DNA of 64,000 nt from Diphasiastrum complanatum. Lineage: Eukaryota > Streptophyta > Lycopodiopsida > Lycopodiales > Lycopodiaceae. The notes beneath the pieces were generated by a model. It saw only the letters and a program-made list of their open reading frames with translations, was not told where the DNA came from and searched no databases. Position numbers and translations under genes: made by a program. Shown here one piece after another: positions 33,737 through 44,453 of the stretch (position 1 is its first letter; each line of letters starts with the position of its first letter). The stretch lies in assembly GCA_029204225.1 (NCBI GenBank), contig CM055110.1:41459862-41523861 (forward strand). Reading direction: 5' to 3'.

Positions 33737-34308
33737 CTAAAGAAGTTGACGTTTAGTAGCCTCCATCTTTTTTAAAAGCTCCTGTATGTCTGTGATCACT
33801 TGTATTTTCATGTTGTTAAATTCGAATGCTGATCTTTCATATATTTTTAACTCCTCCAATTTCTTTCTTCTCTTTTCTTCAGTGTCATTTATACGCAATT
33901 TCAAAATTTTACTTGCATATCCATCCTGTATATTTTCGCACTTTGCTAAAACAATTCGCCGTAATCCTTCGGCCTCTCGGCGGGCTTCATTGGCCCGTAG
34001 TTGGAACATTTGTGATTCGGCCTGCTTGATTCGCATCAGACTTTCTAGCTCTTCTATTTCTGCCTTCTTCCTGGCCTTATCAATCTGTATTTTGGCAGCT
34101 TCAGTTTGCTTCTCTTCTACTTCATGATTATAAGGTCGAAGAGCAGCTTGTGCTTTTTCCAGATCCGTAGATAGATCCCTTTCACTACGATATGATTTGC
34201 AGAAGCGTCCTCGAACATTATCATCCAATTTCTCGTTGCTTTCCCGCAGCAATGGAGCAGCTGAAGTTTTGCTACTACATCGTATGTTTCCGGTTTCACT
34301 TTCTCTAA
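33737..34308 (-). CDS. OBE3/4: OBERON coding exon 2: C-terminal coiled coil
   Basis: The last 190 residues are an almost unbroken charged helix. They include KAEIEELESLMRIKQAE, MFQLRANEARREAEGLRRIV and EEKRRKKLEELKIYE, and end in LLKKMEATKRQLL. This is the characteristic C-terminus of OBERON proteins, thought to mediate their homo- and heterodimerisation. The terminal TAG is at 33,737-33,739. On its own it could pass for a small orphan gene; its phase-matched acceptor and family similarity show that it completes exon 1, 6.6 kb away. Confidence 0.92.
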
Positions 34309-37300
34309 CTACAAGAACAAAACATTAAGTCAGTTGTGATTGAATGACCTGTGTGAATAATGTCAGAACATTGTAAGTTGTCATAAAGTGCATTTTTCTT
34401 GTTGTGTTTTCATCTCATAAGTGGTTAGACAAATACAATCATGAAACAGATCCATGAAAGTTTTTACTCAAAAAGAAATAACTCCTAGTTGCACAAATGC
34501 TGAAAGACCAAAAAAAATAGGTCACACTTTTGTTTGTCCTGCAAGTAGTATGAAATAATAAAAGAACTGGCTACTGCGTAACTGACTAGAAAGCTGGAAC
34601 TCTCTAACAATTGGATTAAAAGCTAGATGTACTCTTCAATCAATCACCTAAATGAAAATGGGGCAAATCAAACCTAGTAAATCACCATGGGGGACTCCAA
34701 GTCTTATTGAGGACCAAAAAAAAAACAGTTTCTGGATGTGTGGATAATAAGGGCCTAAAAAAACTTACCATTAAGAACAAGCTTAGTTGCCCGTTCCGGA
34801 ACGGGCCCTTGAAAAAAAAAAGTATCTTTTTTACAAAGGATTTTTATCCGTTAATTATCACTTCCGGATATTGAGGATGGCAAATTGAGGATGGCAAATT
34901 GGTAAGATGGCAGAGTTTACAATAATTCAAGAAGGGTAGAACGCATTTACAACAAACCAGCCCCACAGGTATGCAGCATCACAAGGAATCATTTTCTATA
35001 ATCCAGCTGCAAAGAAGAATGTAAGGTGGAATAGTGTAGCTGAAGAGAAGAACACACGATTCTAGATGTCTCTATCTTATAAAGAATGGTAGATTGCAAA
35101 TGCAAGATCCTATTGTAATCATGCAAATAGAGATCAATCTGTCACTTCAATTTGTTAACAAGTATCAAGTTTCAGGACTGTAAAATTTAAATACTTGTCC
35201 AGATCGGACACGCGTGTTTTGAGATACAAGAGCTCCAGCTGCAACCATGGCGCCTTCTTCCACAACCACCCCATCTAGAAGAGTTGCTCCCATCCCCGCA
35301 AACAACTGGTCATATATGTTTACAATGCAACGAGCTTCTAAACGAGCGGGCCAGCAGGGTCCTTGATCTTTTTTTTTTTAACCTACACTAAATCGTTCCA
35401 ACCCAGTACGTTCCGGAACAGACGGAACGATCGGAACGGAACTTTCCGACCATTTTGGTCGGAACGGGCTTCTAAGAGAACAAGTATCTGTTATTTAGAA
35501 TGGATAGTGTAGTGAATAGATTGTGTGGAGCTAAATACTTCAACAAGATAGATTCTCCATATGTGCTATCATCAGATTTCATATCCACGCTGATCACGTT
35601 CAAAGATGGGATTTAACAATCAATTCGATCACTTCCTTTTTTTGACTAATGCTCCTACCACTTTCCAACAGATGATAAATGATTTATTTCATCCGTATTT
35701 GGAGAAGTTTGTTGTGCTATATTTAGACAATATTCTCATTTATAGTAAGATACTAAAGAAACACTTGGGGAATCTGTATACCATCTTGACTATTTTGAGG
35801 CAAGAAAGGCTCTATGCAAAAGAATTCAAAATGCGAATTTATGAAACACGAACTCCTTGATTCAGGTCATCCTTTCGTAGAATCTTATATTGCTAAGTGT
35901 AAAAAGTGCCAGATGGCTTAAGTCGATCGCTTAAAAGCTGAACAACTGTTGTTGCCATAGAAGAATGAGAGAGTATTTTGATGGATTTTGTAGTTGGTCT
36001 TCCCAGGACGTTGAAAGGATGCTATTTGGGTGATAATTGATCACCTTACCAAGTTAGCTACTTTTATTCCTATGAAAACGACTGTAAAAGCTTCTAATTT
36101 AGCCCAAATCTTATTACATCACTTAAGCGTTGCTCAAAACCTAGCTAAAACGCATAGCCGGAGGGCAAAATGCACCATCAAAGATAGAAAGGATCAGCAC
36201 AAAAAATTGATCACAACAGAGCTTAAAACTCAAATGAATAACATATCCATTGTCCACTAATACAACAAAACAACATGTTTATGTTATGTTTAAGATAGTA
36301 TATAACATAACGAAGGCGGCATGCAATCTTCAACCTTCTAGAGTCCACTCAAAGTCTCAAACCATCAACTCCAAAATGCATAGGGCGGCGGGCCATATGC
36401 TACGACATCCCAACCCGCTTCATTAGTGCCCAAGAGTAGTTTAGGTCGCATGCACAAACACACGTCAACAGTACCTTTTCATACATTTGTATGAAGGCCA
36501 ACGTACTATGTGTCTATCACTTCCCTAGGGTGAAGGGTCACGAGAAAGGCTAGCACCAAACAGCAAAGTCAATCCAATGAATTCCCTATTTTCTCATGGA
36601 CGAATAAGGAAAATTTACATTTCATCCCTTCAGCTTGCCCAAAACCCAACTTACAGGCATAGTCGGAAGGCAAGCACCATCAAAGATAGGACGAATCAGC
36701 ACAACTCAGCTGGCTGCAACTTGGACGAAGATCTGAAATAAAAACTACATGTCCACTAACACAACAAAAAAAACATCTACGTTATGTCGAGGATATTTCC
36801 CCAACACAATAAAGGAGGCTGGCGATCTTCAACCTTAAGAGTCCACCCGATGCATTGCACAGACCAAATGTTATGACATCCCAAGATACTTTGTCAATCC
36901 CCAAGAGTAGGTTAGGTCGCATGCAGAAAAACATATGCCCACATTAGCTTCCATATAGTTGATTTTGTTAAATTTTCTTGCTTGCATAATTCTATAGAAA
37001 TTACTTTCCTTTACTGAAAAGCATAGTTTCTTCAAGTCGCGATTCGTTCTAAGAATCGCCATTTCAAAACGGTCCGATTCGAATGGACCATTCAAATCGG
37101 AACTTTTTTTTTCGAAACGGGAAAAAAAAAAAACGGGAATGTTTTTGCTTACATGTAAGTGTGTCACTCAACTACTTTTCCCTTTTTAGGCTCTAATTTT
37201 CTTTGAAAAGGTCAGAACTTGTTTTATTTTGCATTTTTAAATTCTTTCTTGTTGGGCACCCAAGAATATGTATAAATTTGGTCATTTTGACTAGCAAAAG

Positions 37301-40300
37301 GTCACCAAAAATTTTCTACTTGTCAATTTGTACTTTTTGTGGATCTTTGTGAAGATCAATATACCCTTATATTTCCCACAATAGGGTGCTTCTACTGTAT
37401 TTTACAGATCTCGATGAAGCCCACTTTATCTTTCTTGTCAGCCTTTGAAACTTTTGTTCGATCTTTCTACATTTTTGGTCTTCCTACTATGAATTGCTCC
37501 CATTGCACTTTACAAGGGGAGAAGAATGATCTAAATCCTTTGTAGGACGACTTACACACTAGCATGGCAGTTATTGTACTACCAACTCTTAGTTAATTGC
37601 TATATAATGATCCTTTCAAGCCTTCATGAACTTCAAAAGGCAACATAGAAAGATTCATTTTAAATTAGAATTTGCAATTTAAACACTAAAAAAGCACTTG
37701 TTTTTGCTATAATATAAGGCTAGAAAAAAATTCCCTTAAAAAAAAAAACCCTAGAACCGATTCGCCGATTCTTTCCCAGGGTTGCCAATTCTCTCCCTCT
37801 TCAAAAAGGCGTTTTGAAAAGGTCCATGAAACATTGCTAAAAACCATGCACAGGCTTGATGGTGGACCATGGCTCTGTAAACTACTGCGAGGACTTGAAG
37901 ATACGGGCTCTAACAATTCAAAATATGCCTTAATCCCTATTTCATTAAGGCCAGGCCTGCCTCATGCAAGAGTGATCGCGCATGATGTCTATATCTAGAT
38001 GCTATAGTCATCCATGGTAGGGGATGCTCTTGTGTTCATAGTTTATAATGTTTGCCTACACACAAAACATTAAAACCTCTGAGAATTATCAGATGCCCCC
38101 TTGTCCAATGTAAAATCACAAGGAGTTCGTCTCAAATCAGCACAATGTTTAGCTCGCTCCTAAGCACTCAAAATATTTTCATGTGCTAACCACAAGAGTT
38201 CCTACACATATGTTAGAAATTAATGTTTATTTGCACCCCTAATGTTCGTTTGGCCATGCCTAGGAGCTACTATAGGGGGGCATTTCTATTTTTAGTAAAT
38301 CCTAAAGTCCAAGTTAAATAATTATGCATGTAAGTGGGCGCACTAGTTCTAGTTTAGAACATGTTTTTTACACTTAGCGATTCAATAAGGGTATTTACCC
38401 AAAATAGCATGCATCTATAGTGATTAGCTTTTTGCCTTTAGTTTTTGCATTATGCTTTTGGCATTTCACAAGGGCTAGAGAGATAATATAAGGAGGTTCG
38501 CGCCCGACCTCATATTCATTCCATTGTAGAGAGCATAGATCTATCTTCTTTTAATCCAAGTTCTCTTCGATCTCTTATGGGGTTCTTGCTTTGTGAGTGT
38601 GAGTGCTAATATGATTAGTTAACTCCTATCTAGAATTTGAGGATCAAATACTGACAATATCACATAGAAATTTGGCTACATTCTAAACATGATCATATCC
38701 TAATTCAACCTTGAAATGTTTGAAATTCATACATAAACATTCTTACACAAAGTTGTTGTTAGATAGTGACTAAGGAAGACAATAACATGGCTTTTTTACA
38801 TGCCAAGTACGCCAAATTGGTCCTAGTGGGGAACATGCATGAAAATGTGAATTTGGGAACCTGACTGGGAAACATGTTTCGAAGACATGGGCACATGGGC
38901 ACGTCATTGAGGACGTGTTCCCTCGTCACAAAATTTCTAGAGATCCCAAACCCAGAAAATCAAACAAGAAACAAAAGAATCTAAAGTTACTTTACATATA
39001 TCTGTTTCAAAGATGAGGGTCCGGGCCGGATTGCCCACGTCCGCGTCCGCGTCCGGCGTCCGGACCCGGACGCGTCCGACCCCCAGACGCGGAGTCGGAC
39101 GCGTCCAAAAAAAAAATTCTTTTAACGAAAAAACCCTAAAAAAAAAATTTAAAAAATTAGAAAAGGACATGTCCGTACCGCACAGACTCATCCATGGCTT
39201 CAAATTTTTTTTTTAATTTATTTTAGTCTAGAAAATTTTTAAAAATTTATAATAAATAAAAATTAAAATAAACCGGACACGTCCCGGATGCGGACGCGCC
39301 CCTGGCGCGTCCGCATCCGGGTCCCGCTTCCTTAGATTTGTTTATACGACAGTGCCCGCACATAATTACAATCCTCATCCTCTATTTTATTAATATAATG
39401 TGAAATTTCAAAAGGCAAACTTATATAGAATTCAAACTCTTGATTGGATGAATATCTTTTTATAATGCCACAATGATAACATAGCGTTCCCATTCCAGTT
39501 TCGGTCACTACAGTTGCCAAATTAACGTGTTCTCAAGTCATTAACTTGGGTTGGTCGAAACCTAGTGCCTAGACATTCTATTTTGGGGGGTTAGTCAACT
39601 GTGTTACCCTAAAAGACATAATTGGGCTGGCCCTTAGTTTAAGGGTCAATGCCCATCCTAGCAACGATAGGGCCTTAACTCACCGACCTTTAAAGGGTAT
39701 GTGCCTTTAATTTCAATGGCTCAAGGCCATATAAGTAGTCGATAGAGGAAATATTCTTGGAAAAGCACTTCCAAGAGGATTAAGCACTATGGTACAAGTC
39801 TAAGAATTGATCTAGCTATGTCTTGAAGCACTGTGATATGGGACACAAATGCTATTGGCATGAGATCATGCTTGAGGTGTGGTCAATTAGCCTCGTCTTT
39901 GAGGGGCCCATGAAGCCATGGAGGTCATGATATCTCATGTGTACCATTGAGAACCCCTACTACAAGTGGAACCTTGGAACATCAATTACAAGAATATCAT
40001 GTACCTGAAACTCTGTACACAAAATCATGTTCAAGAATCTCATTTCTAGCATCATGAAGGTCCGGAGCGATAAGAGAAGACATCTTAACTTCAAGATGAT
40101 CTAGTGGGTGAAAAACCGGCGGCGTTCATAGAAAGATGAAGATCTTCAAACTTTGGACGGAAGGAGGGCCAAACGAATAAGCATTTGATAAAACAAAGAA
40201 AAAGTTCGTTCGACAAGTTGTATGGCCACACTACAGCCTGCTGAATCTGAAACAATAAGCCAAAGAGCAATACTGACCTGCTAGGAGCATGCAAGTAAGT

Positions 40301-43300
40301 CATTTCTGCAATGTTGTCTGATGATGATTTTTGTGACTCAAAATAATGTCCCATTTAATGAAAATGACTCCAGTCTACAAGAAGAATTACAGTCAGGACC
40401 AGAACTGTGGGTAAATACATGTGCTGGTAAACAGGCAGGAGGGAAGATAGAAGAGGGAATCAGGCCATGGTACGGTAAGGAGCTAGGGAGAGAGCTTAGA
40501 GTGAGACAAGAGATCGAGTCGAGTGAGTAAGATAGGCCAAATGAGAAAACGTAGTTAGGGAGACATGGTTGTTTCAAAGAGGTAAGCTTTTTTTTTCATA
40601 ACAAAGTATTTACAATTGAGGGTGTAATTGTGTATTTTTCCATAAGAAAATTCATAATGCTGTTGCTAATCAACCTGTATTATTAGATGTTGTACATACC
40701 TACAACCATGCATATAAATATCCTCACTTGCGTAGATAAAAAATAAAATATTGAAATATATGATATCTCCATTGGAAGCTAAACGGGATAGCACAGCAGC
40801 ATGTGGTCTGTTATTTACAGTGTGAATGTCTCTACTTAAGGCCATAGAGCTTTAGAGAAGGAGACAAAAAACTGACCTGTGAAGAATCTAAGCATGCTTT
40901 GACAAACCTCAGCAGTGTCTGCCCTGTTTTCCAGGTTTGACAGCATATGCCCTGCCTTTTCACAAAGCTGTTTGCCTTTCTTATCCTGGCTCCCATGAAA
41001 AATTCTCCGAACACACTCAAGTTCTCTTGTGAGAACATCTCTTTCCCAAACTTGAGCAAATGTTGTAAACACATCCTTCACAAATCCAAACAATTCAGAT
41101 TTCTGTCCACATGCCATGCATCTGAACTGCATCTCAGATGTTCCTGCAGCACCTTGAATACTCTGTCCTGGCATTATGTAAGATGAGCGTAATCCACATT
41201 CGCTGTGACACCAGTGCATGCAGAAGTCACAACCGACCCATCTACAGGTATTAGCATCAAAGTCAAACTTTGAGCAGACAACACACATGCAAGCGCTGCA
41301 AAATCCATTCTTCTGCACACAGATCAGACATTCGCAGTCGTCCACCGGGAGTTGGCTTTGACATCGAATATTGCGGCATCTTGTCTGCAAAAAAACTTCT
41401 ACCATTGCAGAAGTTGTAAGAGAATTGTCTCTGTGAAGAAAAGCCTGGATACCAGTCTTCATAGCAACCAGAAGCTCCAACTGTGCACGGTGGGCTCTCA
41501 GCAGGGTCTCACTTGAAAGGTCAGTCCTCCTCTGAAGAATCTTCTGAAGCTGACCAAACTCTTCACGTTTCCCAACGTGCACCAGCATATCAATAAGGGA
41601 TTCTTTCAGACCATCAACATAACTTTCAGGAAGCTCAGACAATTTTTTAGCTATGATCGGAATTGGATCTGTCACAATTTCAAAAAGACCAACCATTTTG
41701 CCATTAATAGAATTCCGCGTAGCTGACATATCCTCGTTCCTCTCAAACAATGGAGGTCTTTTAGAGAATCCACTCTCAAGTTTAGTTATTTCTCTTTCGG
41801 CACCTGTTCTATTCTTCCCAGAGTTCTCCTGTTCTGAACATTTTTCCCGAGAACCAACACTCTGTGTAGGAGAGGACCACGTCTGACAGGGCCTCTCCTG
41901 CAGATCCTTCAAAAAACTCTTACGCCTTTCAAAGGGACTTCCTTTGTCTTCCAAAGATCTTCCTTGGCTTTCTTCTGGAATCTTTTTGTGCTGCTGAATC
42001 ATTGGTGGAATTTGCTGACTTCCATGAGAAATTTCAATGCCTCCTGTTGTGTCTGAACCACAGGATCTCTTCAGTTGATCAGATTGAGAAAGTGCTTCTC
42101 TTCCTCTCTCCACTCCAAGAGACCCCTGAAAAACTTGCAAACTTCCATTTTGAAGTAGTTGTTGATAAAGGGGAAGCTCCCGATGAGGCTTTCGCCGATC
42201 AAACGAGATGTCCTTCAGTCTTTGGCCTCCAGCCCGATCACTGCCATGAGACATCTGCCAACTGCCATGGGAAAGCTGATCATTACATTGAGAAACCTGC
42301 TGACTTGCACTGGAAAATTCTTGGTTGTCAAGGGAAGTCTGTGTAAGGGAGCAGCTGGGATTATGCACAAAAGGGTGGGAGTAAGAAAGTGAAAGGGAAG
42401 TGGTCACTCCATTGGAGTGTGCTTCGGAGGCTGATATAGACTGCATACTCCTGGTCTTGCTAGGAGCTTTGACGGCACGAGGAACACCTGGAGATCCCAA
42501 AGAAAGTGATGTGTCAGGCAGCGAGAGCATCAGAGGTTCTAGCTTCTCGATCCTCAGTTTCTTGTGAAGATGTCCACCTTCAAATTCCATGACTAGTTCC
42601 TGAGTATCCAAATGCCCACTTGTTCCTACCACATTGTCATGCTTGTCAAAATGTACAATCTCAGGCACAATTAGGGCTTCTTCTTTCTCATTGATGCCTA
42701 AAATCATGTCATTGACATCACGCATTGTCTGTGAATACTCTCTGCATCCGGTGTCATGAACCTTCTCTTCTACCTCAACCTCCATTGGCCTCACCACATC
42801 TTTCAGTCCAAAATCATCCAAACTCTCTTCGCTACCTCTCTTACTCCTCCCCAATTCATCCCCGACAGTATTTGGAGCTCCAATCTCCATTAGACCTGTG
42901 GTATTTTCCTCTGCTTCTTCTTCGGTGTCAACTACAAGCGCAGAATTGTTCCTTCCATTAGCTTCACCTTTTGTTCCAACATCCTGCGTCTGCTGTAAAA
43001 CTACCTCTTCCTCCTCTGTTGTTCTGGCCTCCCCCTTTGCTTTTGTATGCGCAGTGACCTGGTTACCACCACTTATTTGAGAGTTTTCGGCTGCATTTTC
43101 CTCTAAAATGTGTTGGGCATCATCTCCTTCAGGGTCCAGTTCCCCTTCTTCCATCTCACTCTTGTCCGAATCCGAGCAATCTTTGCCATTACCACGGTTG
43201 ATAGCTTCATCCCCCCTTGCATCTCTTGGCATGCAAGATCCTTCTTCCGGAAAAGCACCGTTGCCTCTCTCAACACTTCTCTCTGCGCCGCTGTCCTTGA

Positions 43301-43994
43301 AATCATGCAAGTTTTCATCTTTCATCAGAGTCTCTCCGTCTACGCTGCTAGTAGAAGCGGTCAACCTAGCTGCCGCATCTTCACCATCAGAGAAGGATTT
43401 CTCCACTGGATTGTTCTTCTCATTCCGTGCAGTTTCCTCTATTATTTTGCTACCACGGTAAAGATCTCTACTCTGGAGCTTTGATCCATCTTCCCTCCTG
43501 AACCTATCTCCTTCCGATCTATCTCCTTTTGGAAACTGAGTGTCCACTATCAGCCTCTCATATTTCACTCCCTTCGAAGATGGCGATGAAGGTGGGGCGT
43601 GCGGATGAGCCTTCCTTCTTCCTTCCTTCTCACAATCCAAAGCCCTCAGAGAGAGTATCTTCAACCCTTCTTCCTCCAGATTGTCCCCACTGGACGAAGA
43701 TACCTTCACTGCCTCACGTTTTTCATTTCCATCTCTCCCAAAATGCCATCCCTTCTTCGCCAAAGCCGCGCACTCCTCGCCTCGATCCGAAGCATTCCTG
43801 TCTGGAGATGATTTTCTCGACACATCCCTCTCCTCTCCCTTCCTCATTAAACCCCTGCTTCCCTCCATAATAAACTCCCTTTCCAGTGAAGATCCCTTTC
43901 TAAACCCCTCACATTTTTCCATGCCATTCCTTTCCGATCCATGCCCTTTCTCGGAATGCGCACAAGGCTCACCCCCTTCCCCCTTAATATCCAT
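33737..43994 (-). CDS. OBE3/4: OBERON3/OBERON4-type PHD finger protein, two coding exons
   Basis: The coding sequence is the complement of 40,877-43,994 joined to 33,737-34,308. Exon 1 leaves one base (phase 1) and exon 2 supplies two, so the reading frame is kept and gives 1,229 codons plus stop. The donor is ACAG|GTCAGT and the acceptor is TTCTTGTAG|TT after a T-rich tract. OBERON proteins are nuclear factors that in Arabidopsis are needed for meristem formation and act in complexes reading histone H3 methylation. The family's PHD domain and C-terminal coiled coil are both present, and the long charged N-terminus with an LSLPDTSLSLG motif points to the OBE3/OBE4 (TITANIA) branch, not the shorter OBE1/OBE2. 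I start at 43,994 (MDIKGEGGEP) because the 32 codons above it look like 5' UTR with splice-like sites. No stop interrupts it, so it is probably functional. Confidence 0.93.
34782..35476. mobile_element. hAT-like transposon carrying a captured gene fragment
   Basis: Terminal inverted repeats CTTAGTTGCCCGTTCCG (34,782-34,798) and CTTAGAAGCCCGTTCCG (reverse of 35,460-35,476) differ at two of 17 positions. They are flanked by a perfect 8-bp duplication, AGAACAAG (34,774-34,781 and 35,477-35,484). Eight-base duplications are the mark of the hAT superfamily. Near both ends the motif GGAACG/CGTTCC is repeated, like subterminal transposase-binding sites. At 695 bp with no transposase frame it is non-autonomous. 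It carries a gamma-carbonic anhydrase exon (35,195-35,305). Confidence 0.88.
35195..35305 (-). pseudogene. Captured exon of a gamma-carbonic anhydrase
   Basis: 37 codons without a stop read GMGATLLDGVVVEEGAM followed by VAAGALVSQNTR. This is the left-handed beta-helix (hexapeptide repeat) segment of plant mitochondrial gamma-carbonic anhydrases, which form a domain on respiratory complex I. The fragment is bounded by ACCAG| and |GTATTT at the points where the plant gene's exon would begin and end, so it was copied as genomic DNA with introns and not as a retrocopy. The adjoining exons are absent. It lies on the same strand as the OBERON gene, so if its splice sites are used it could be included as a 111-nt (frame-preserving) cassette exon. 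Confidence 0.82.
35490..36130 (+). pseudogene. Heavily decayed gypsy reverse transcriptase-integrase
   Basis: Recognisable pieces are FLTNAPTTFQQMINDLFHPY and LDNILIYSK (the Y-x-D-D box reads LDNI, so the second Asp is lost) at 35,640-35,755, and integrase-like VIIDHLTKLATFIPMKTT at 36,027-36,085. Everything between the RT and the integrase core is deleted and stops are frequent. Confidence 0.8.
36146..36935. repeat. Pair of direct repeats (~300 bp each), possible TRIM
   Basis: 36,146-36,461 and about 36,655-36,935 are diverged direct copies. Both contain ATAG(C/T)CGGA(G/A)GGCAA, CACCATCAAAGATAG, TGTCCACTAA(T/C)ACAACAAAA, GATCTTCAACCTT and CCAAGAGTAG(T/G)TTAGGTCGCATGCA. About 190 bp separate them. 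The size would suit a terminal-repeat retrotransposon in miniature, but I could not find a primer site or TG...CA borders, so simple duplication is equally possible. Confidence 0.5.
37026..37140. repeat. Dyad-rich patch
   Basis: CGATTCGTTCTAAGAATCG and GGTCCGATTCGAATGGACC are near-perfect palindromes within 60 bp, followed by homopolymer A/T runs. The style (repeated CGATTC near A-runs) recalls the ends of the two hAT-like elements, but no partner end or target duplication was found. Confidence 0.45.
37141..39007. other. Intron stretch with no gene
   Basis: Only short spurious frames are seen. A palindrome, CACGTCATTGAGGACGTG, lies near 38,900, and a GGGAACATG-like motif recurs between 38,820 and 38,930. 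Confidence 0.4.
39008..39335. mobile_element. GC-ended hAT-like MITE candidate
   Basis: The 328-bp segment begins CAAAGATGAGGGTCCGG and, in reverse, CTAAGGAAGCGGGACCCGG. It is flanked by ATCTGTTT (39,000-39,007) and ATTTGTTT (39,336-39,343), an 8-bp duplication with one mismatch. The ends carry dense GCGTCCG/CGGACGC repeats on both strands around an AT-rich core. Design and 8-bp target size match the element at 34,782. Confidence 0.6.
39344..40834. other. Intron stretch next to OBERON exon 1, no gene
   Basis: No open frame longer than about 90 codons and no domain is recognised. A middle coding exon was looked for here and not found. Confidence 0.45.
40877..43994 (-). CDS. OBE3/4: OBERON coding exon 1: N-terminal region and PHD finger
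   Basis: This exon encodes residues 1-1,039. Residues 1-470 are acidic and low in complexity, probably disordered. The family motif around LMLSLPDTSLSLGSPG lies near 480-500, followed by a Ser/Gln-rich part with HNPSCSLTQTSLDNQEF (about 530-550). The PHD finger spans about 885-965: CLIC...CSACMCVVC, WVGCDFCMHWCHSECG and CMACG give the Cys4-His-Cys3 pattern. The segment after it (LFGFVKDVFTTFAQVW through AEVCQSMLRFFT) is the conserved OBERON extension. A plus-strand open frame over part of this exon is an antisense shadow. Confidence 0.93.
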
Positions 43995-44038
43995 GCTACT
44001 TCTTTCTAATAATAAGCCAATGCTTCTGAGTGAATGAG

Positions 44039-44400
44039 CTGATGCAGTGAAAGAAAAATAATAGGTCTGTACAGAGAAGGTAAGGGGCAACCAATTAGGG
44101 AGATATCGAAAGAGACGGATGAGGAGGAATTCCTACCTTGAATCTGTTGGGGATACGAGGAAAAACGAGGAGTGGGGGGCAGAGAGATGAAGCTGATGCC
44201 ACCTCCATCGCCATCTTCGTCCTTGTCCTCGTTGTCGCCATAGCCAGAAAGCTGGAGGGAGGGAGAAAGACCGAGGTCCGAGAGAAAGAAAGAGGGGGGA
44301 GACAAAAAGACTTTGTAAAAAAGGGATATCGAAGGAAAAGGGGAAGAGCCAAATTCACTTGACTCGAAATGCGATACAACAAGTCGCTTACTACTGCTAC
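44039..44400 (-). promoter_or_regulatory. OBERON 5' UTR with a probable leader intron
   Basis: Between the ATG and the gypsy LTR the minus strand is CT-rich, as in plant 5' UTRs. A donor-like CAAG|GTAGGA occurs at 44,137/44,136 and an acceptor after a pyrimidine-rich run (TTTCTTTCACTGCATCAG) at 44,039, suggesting a leader intron of about 98 bp. No convincing TATA box was found in the roughly 300 bp between this region and the LTR at 44,454-45,372. Confidence 0.5.
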
Positions 44401-44453
44401 TACACCCATGCTCTTCACCAACGAGCCTATTTTTCAACTCTTGCTCACCGTCC

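Larger units (their letters stand above)
34309..40876 (-). other. 6,568-bp OBERON intron filled with transposon debris
   Basis: GT (40,876-40,875) and AG (34,310-34,309) border it. Inside are two hAT-like elements, decayed gypsy pol, a pair of ~300-bp direct repeats and several dyad-rich patches. No additional OBERON exon is required, because exons 1 and 2 join in phase, though a skipped small exon cannot be excluded. Confidence 0.8.

Noticed and set aside
34117-34299. Open frame of 60 codons near the start of OBERON exon 2
   Set aside because: It is a shifted frame of exon 2, beginning with GTG, and lacks any motif.
37026-37920. A third hAT-like element spanning the CGATTC-rich patches at 37.03-37.14 and 37.75-37.80 kb
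   Set aside because: No pair of inverted ends with a matching 8-bp duplication could be found.
40091-40577. A possible middle exon of the OBERON gene
   Set aside because: The frames here show no similarity to the family and are not needed, since exons 1 and 2 join in phase.
43108-44037. Plus-strand frames of 113-124 codons
   Set aside because: They are antisense to the OBERON exon, Ser/Pro/Leu-rich as expected from the reverse of acidic codons, and have no recognisable motif.
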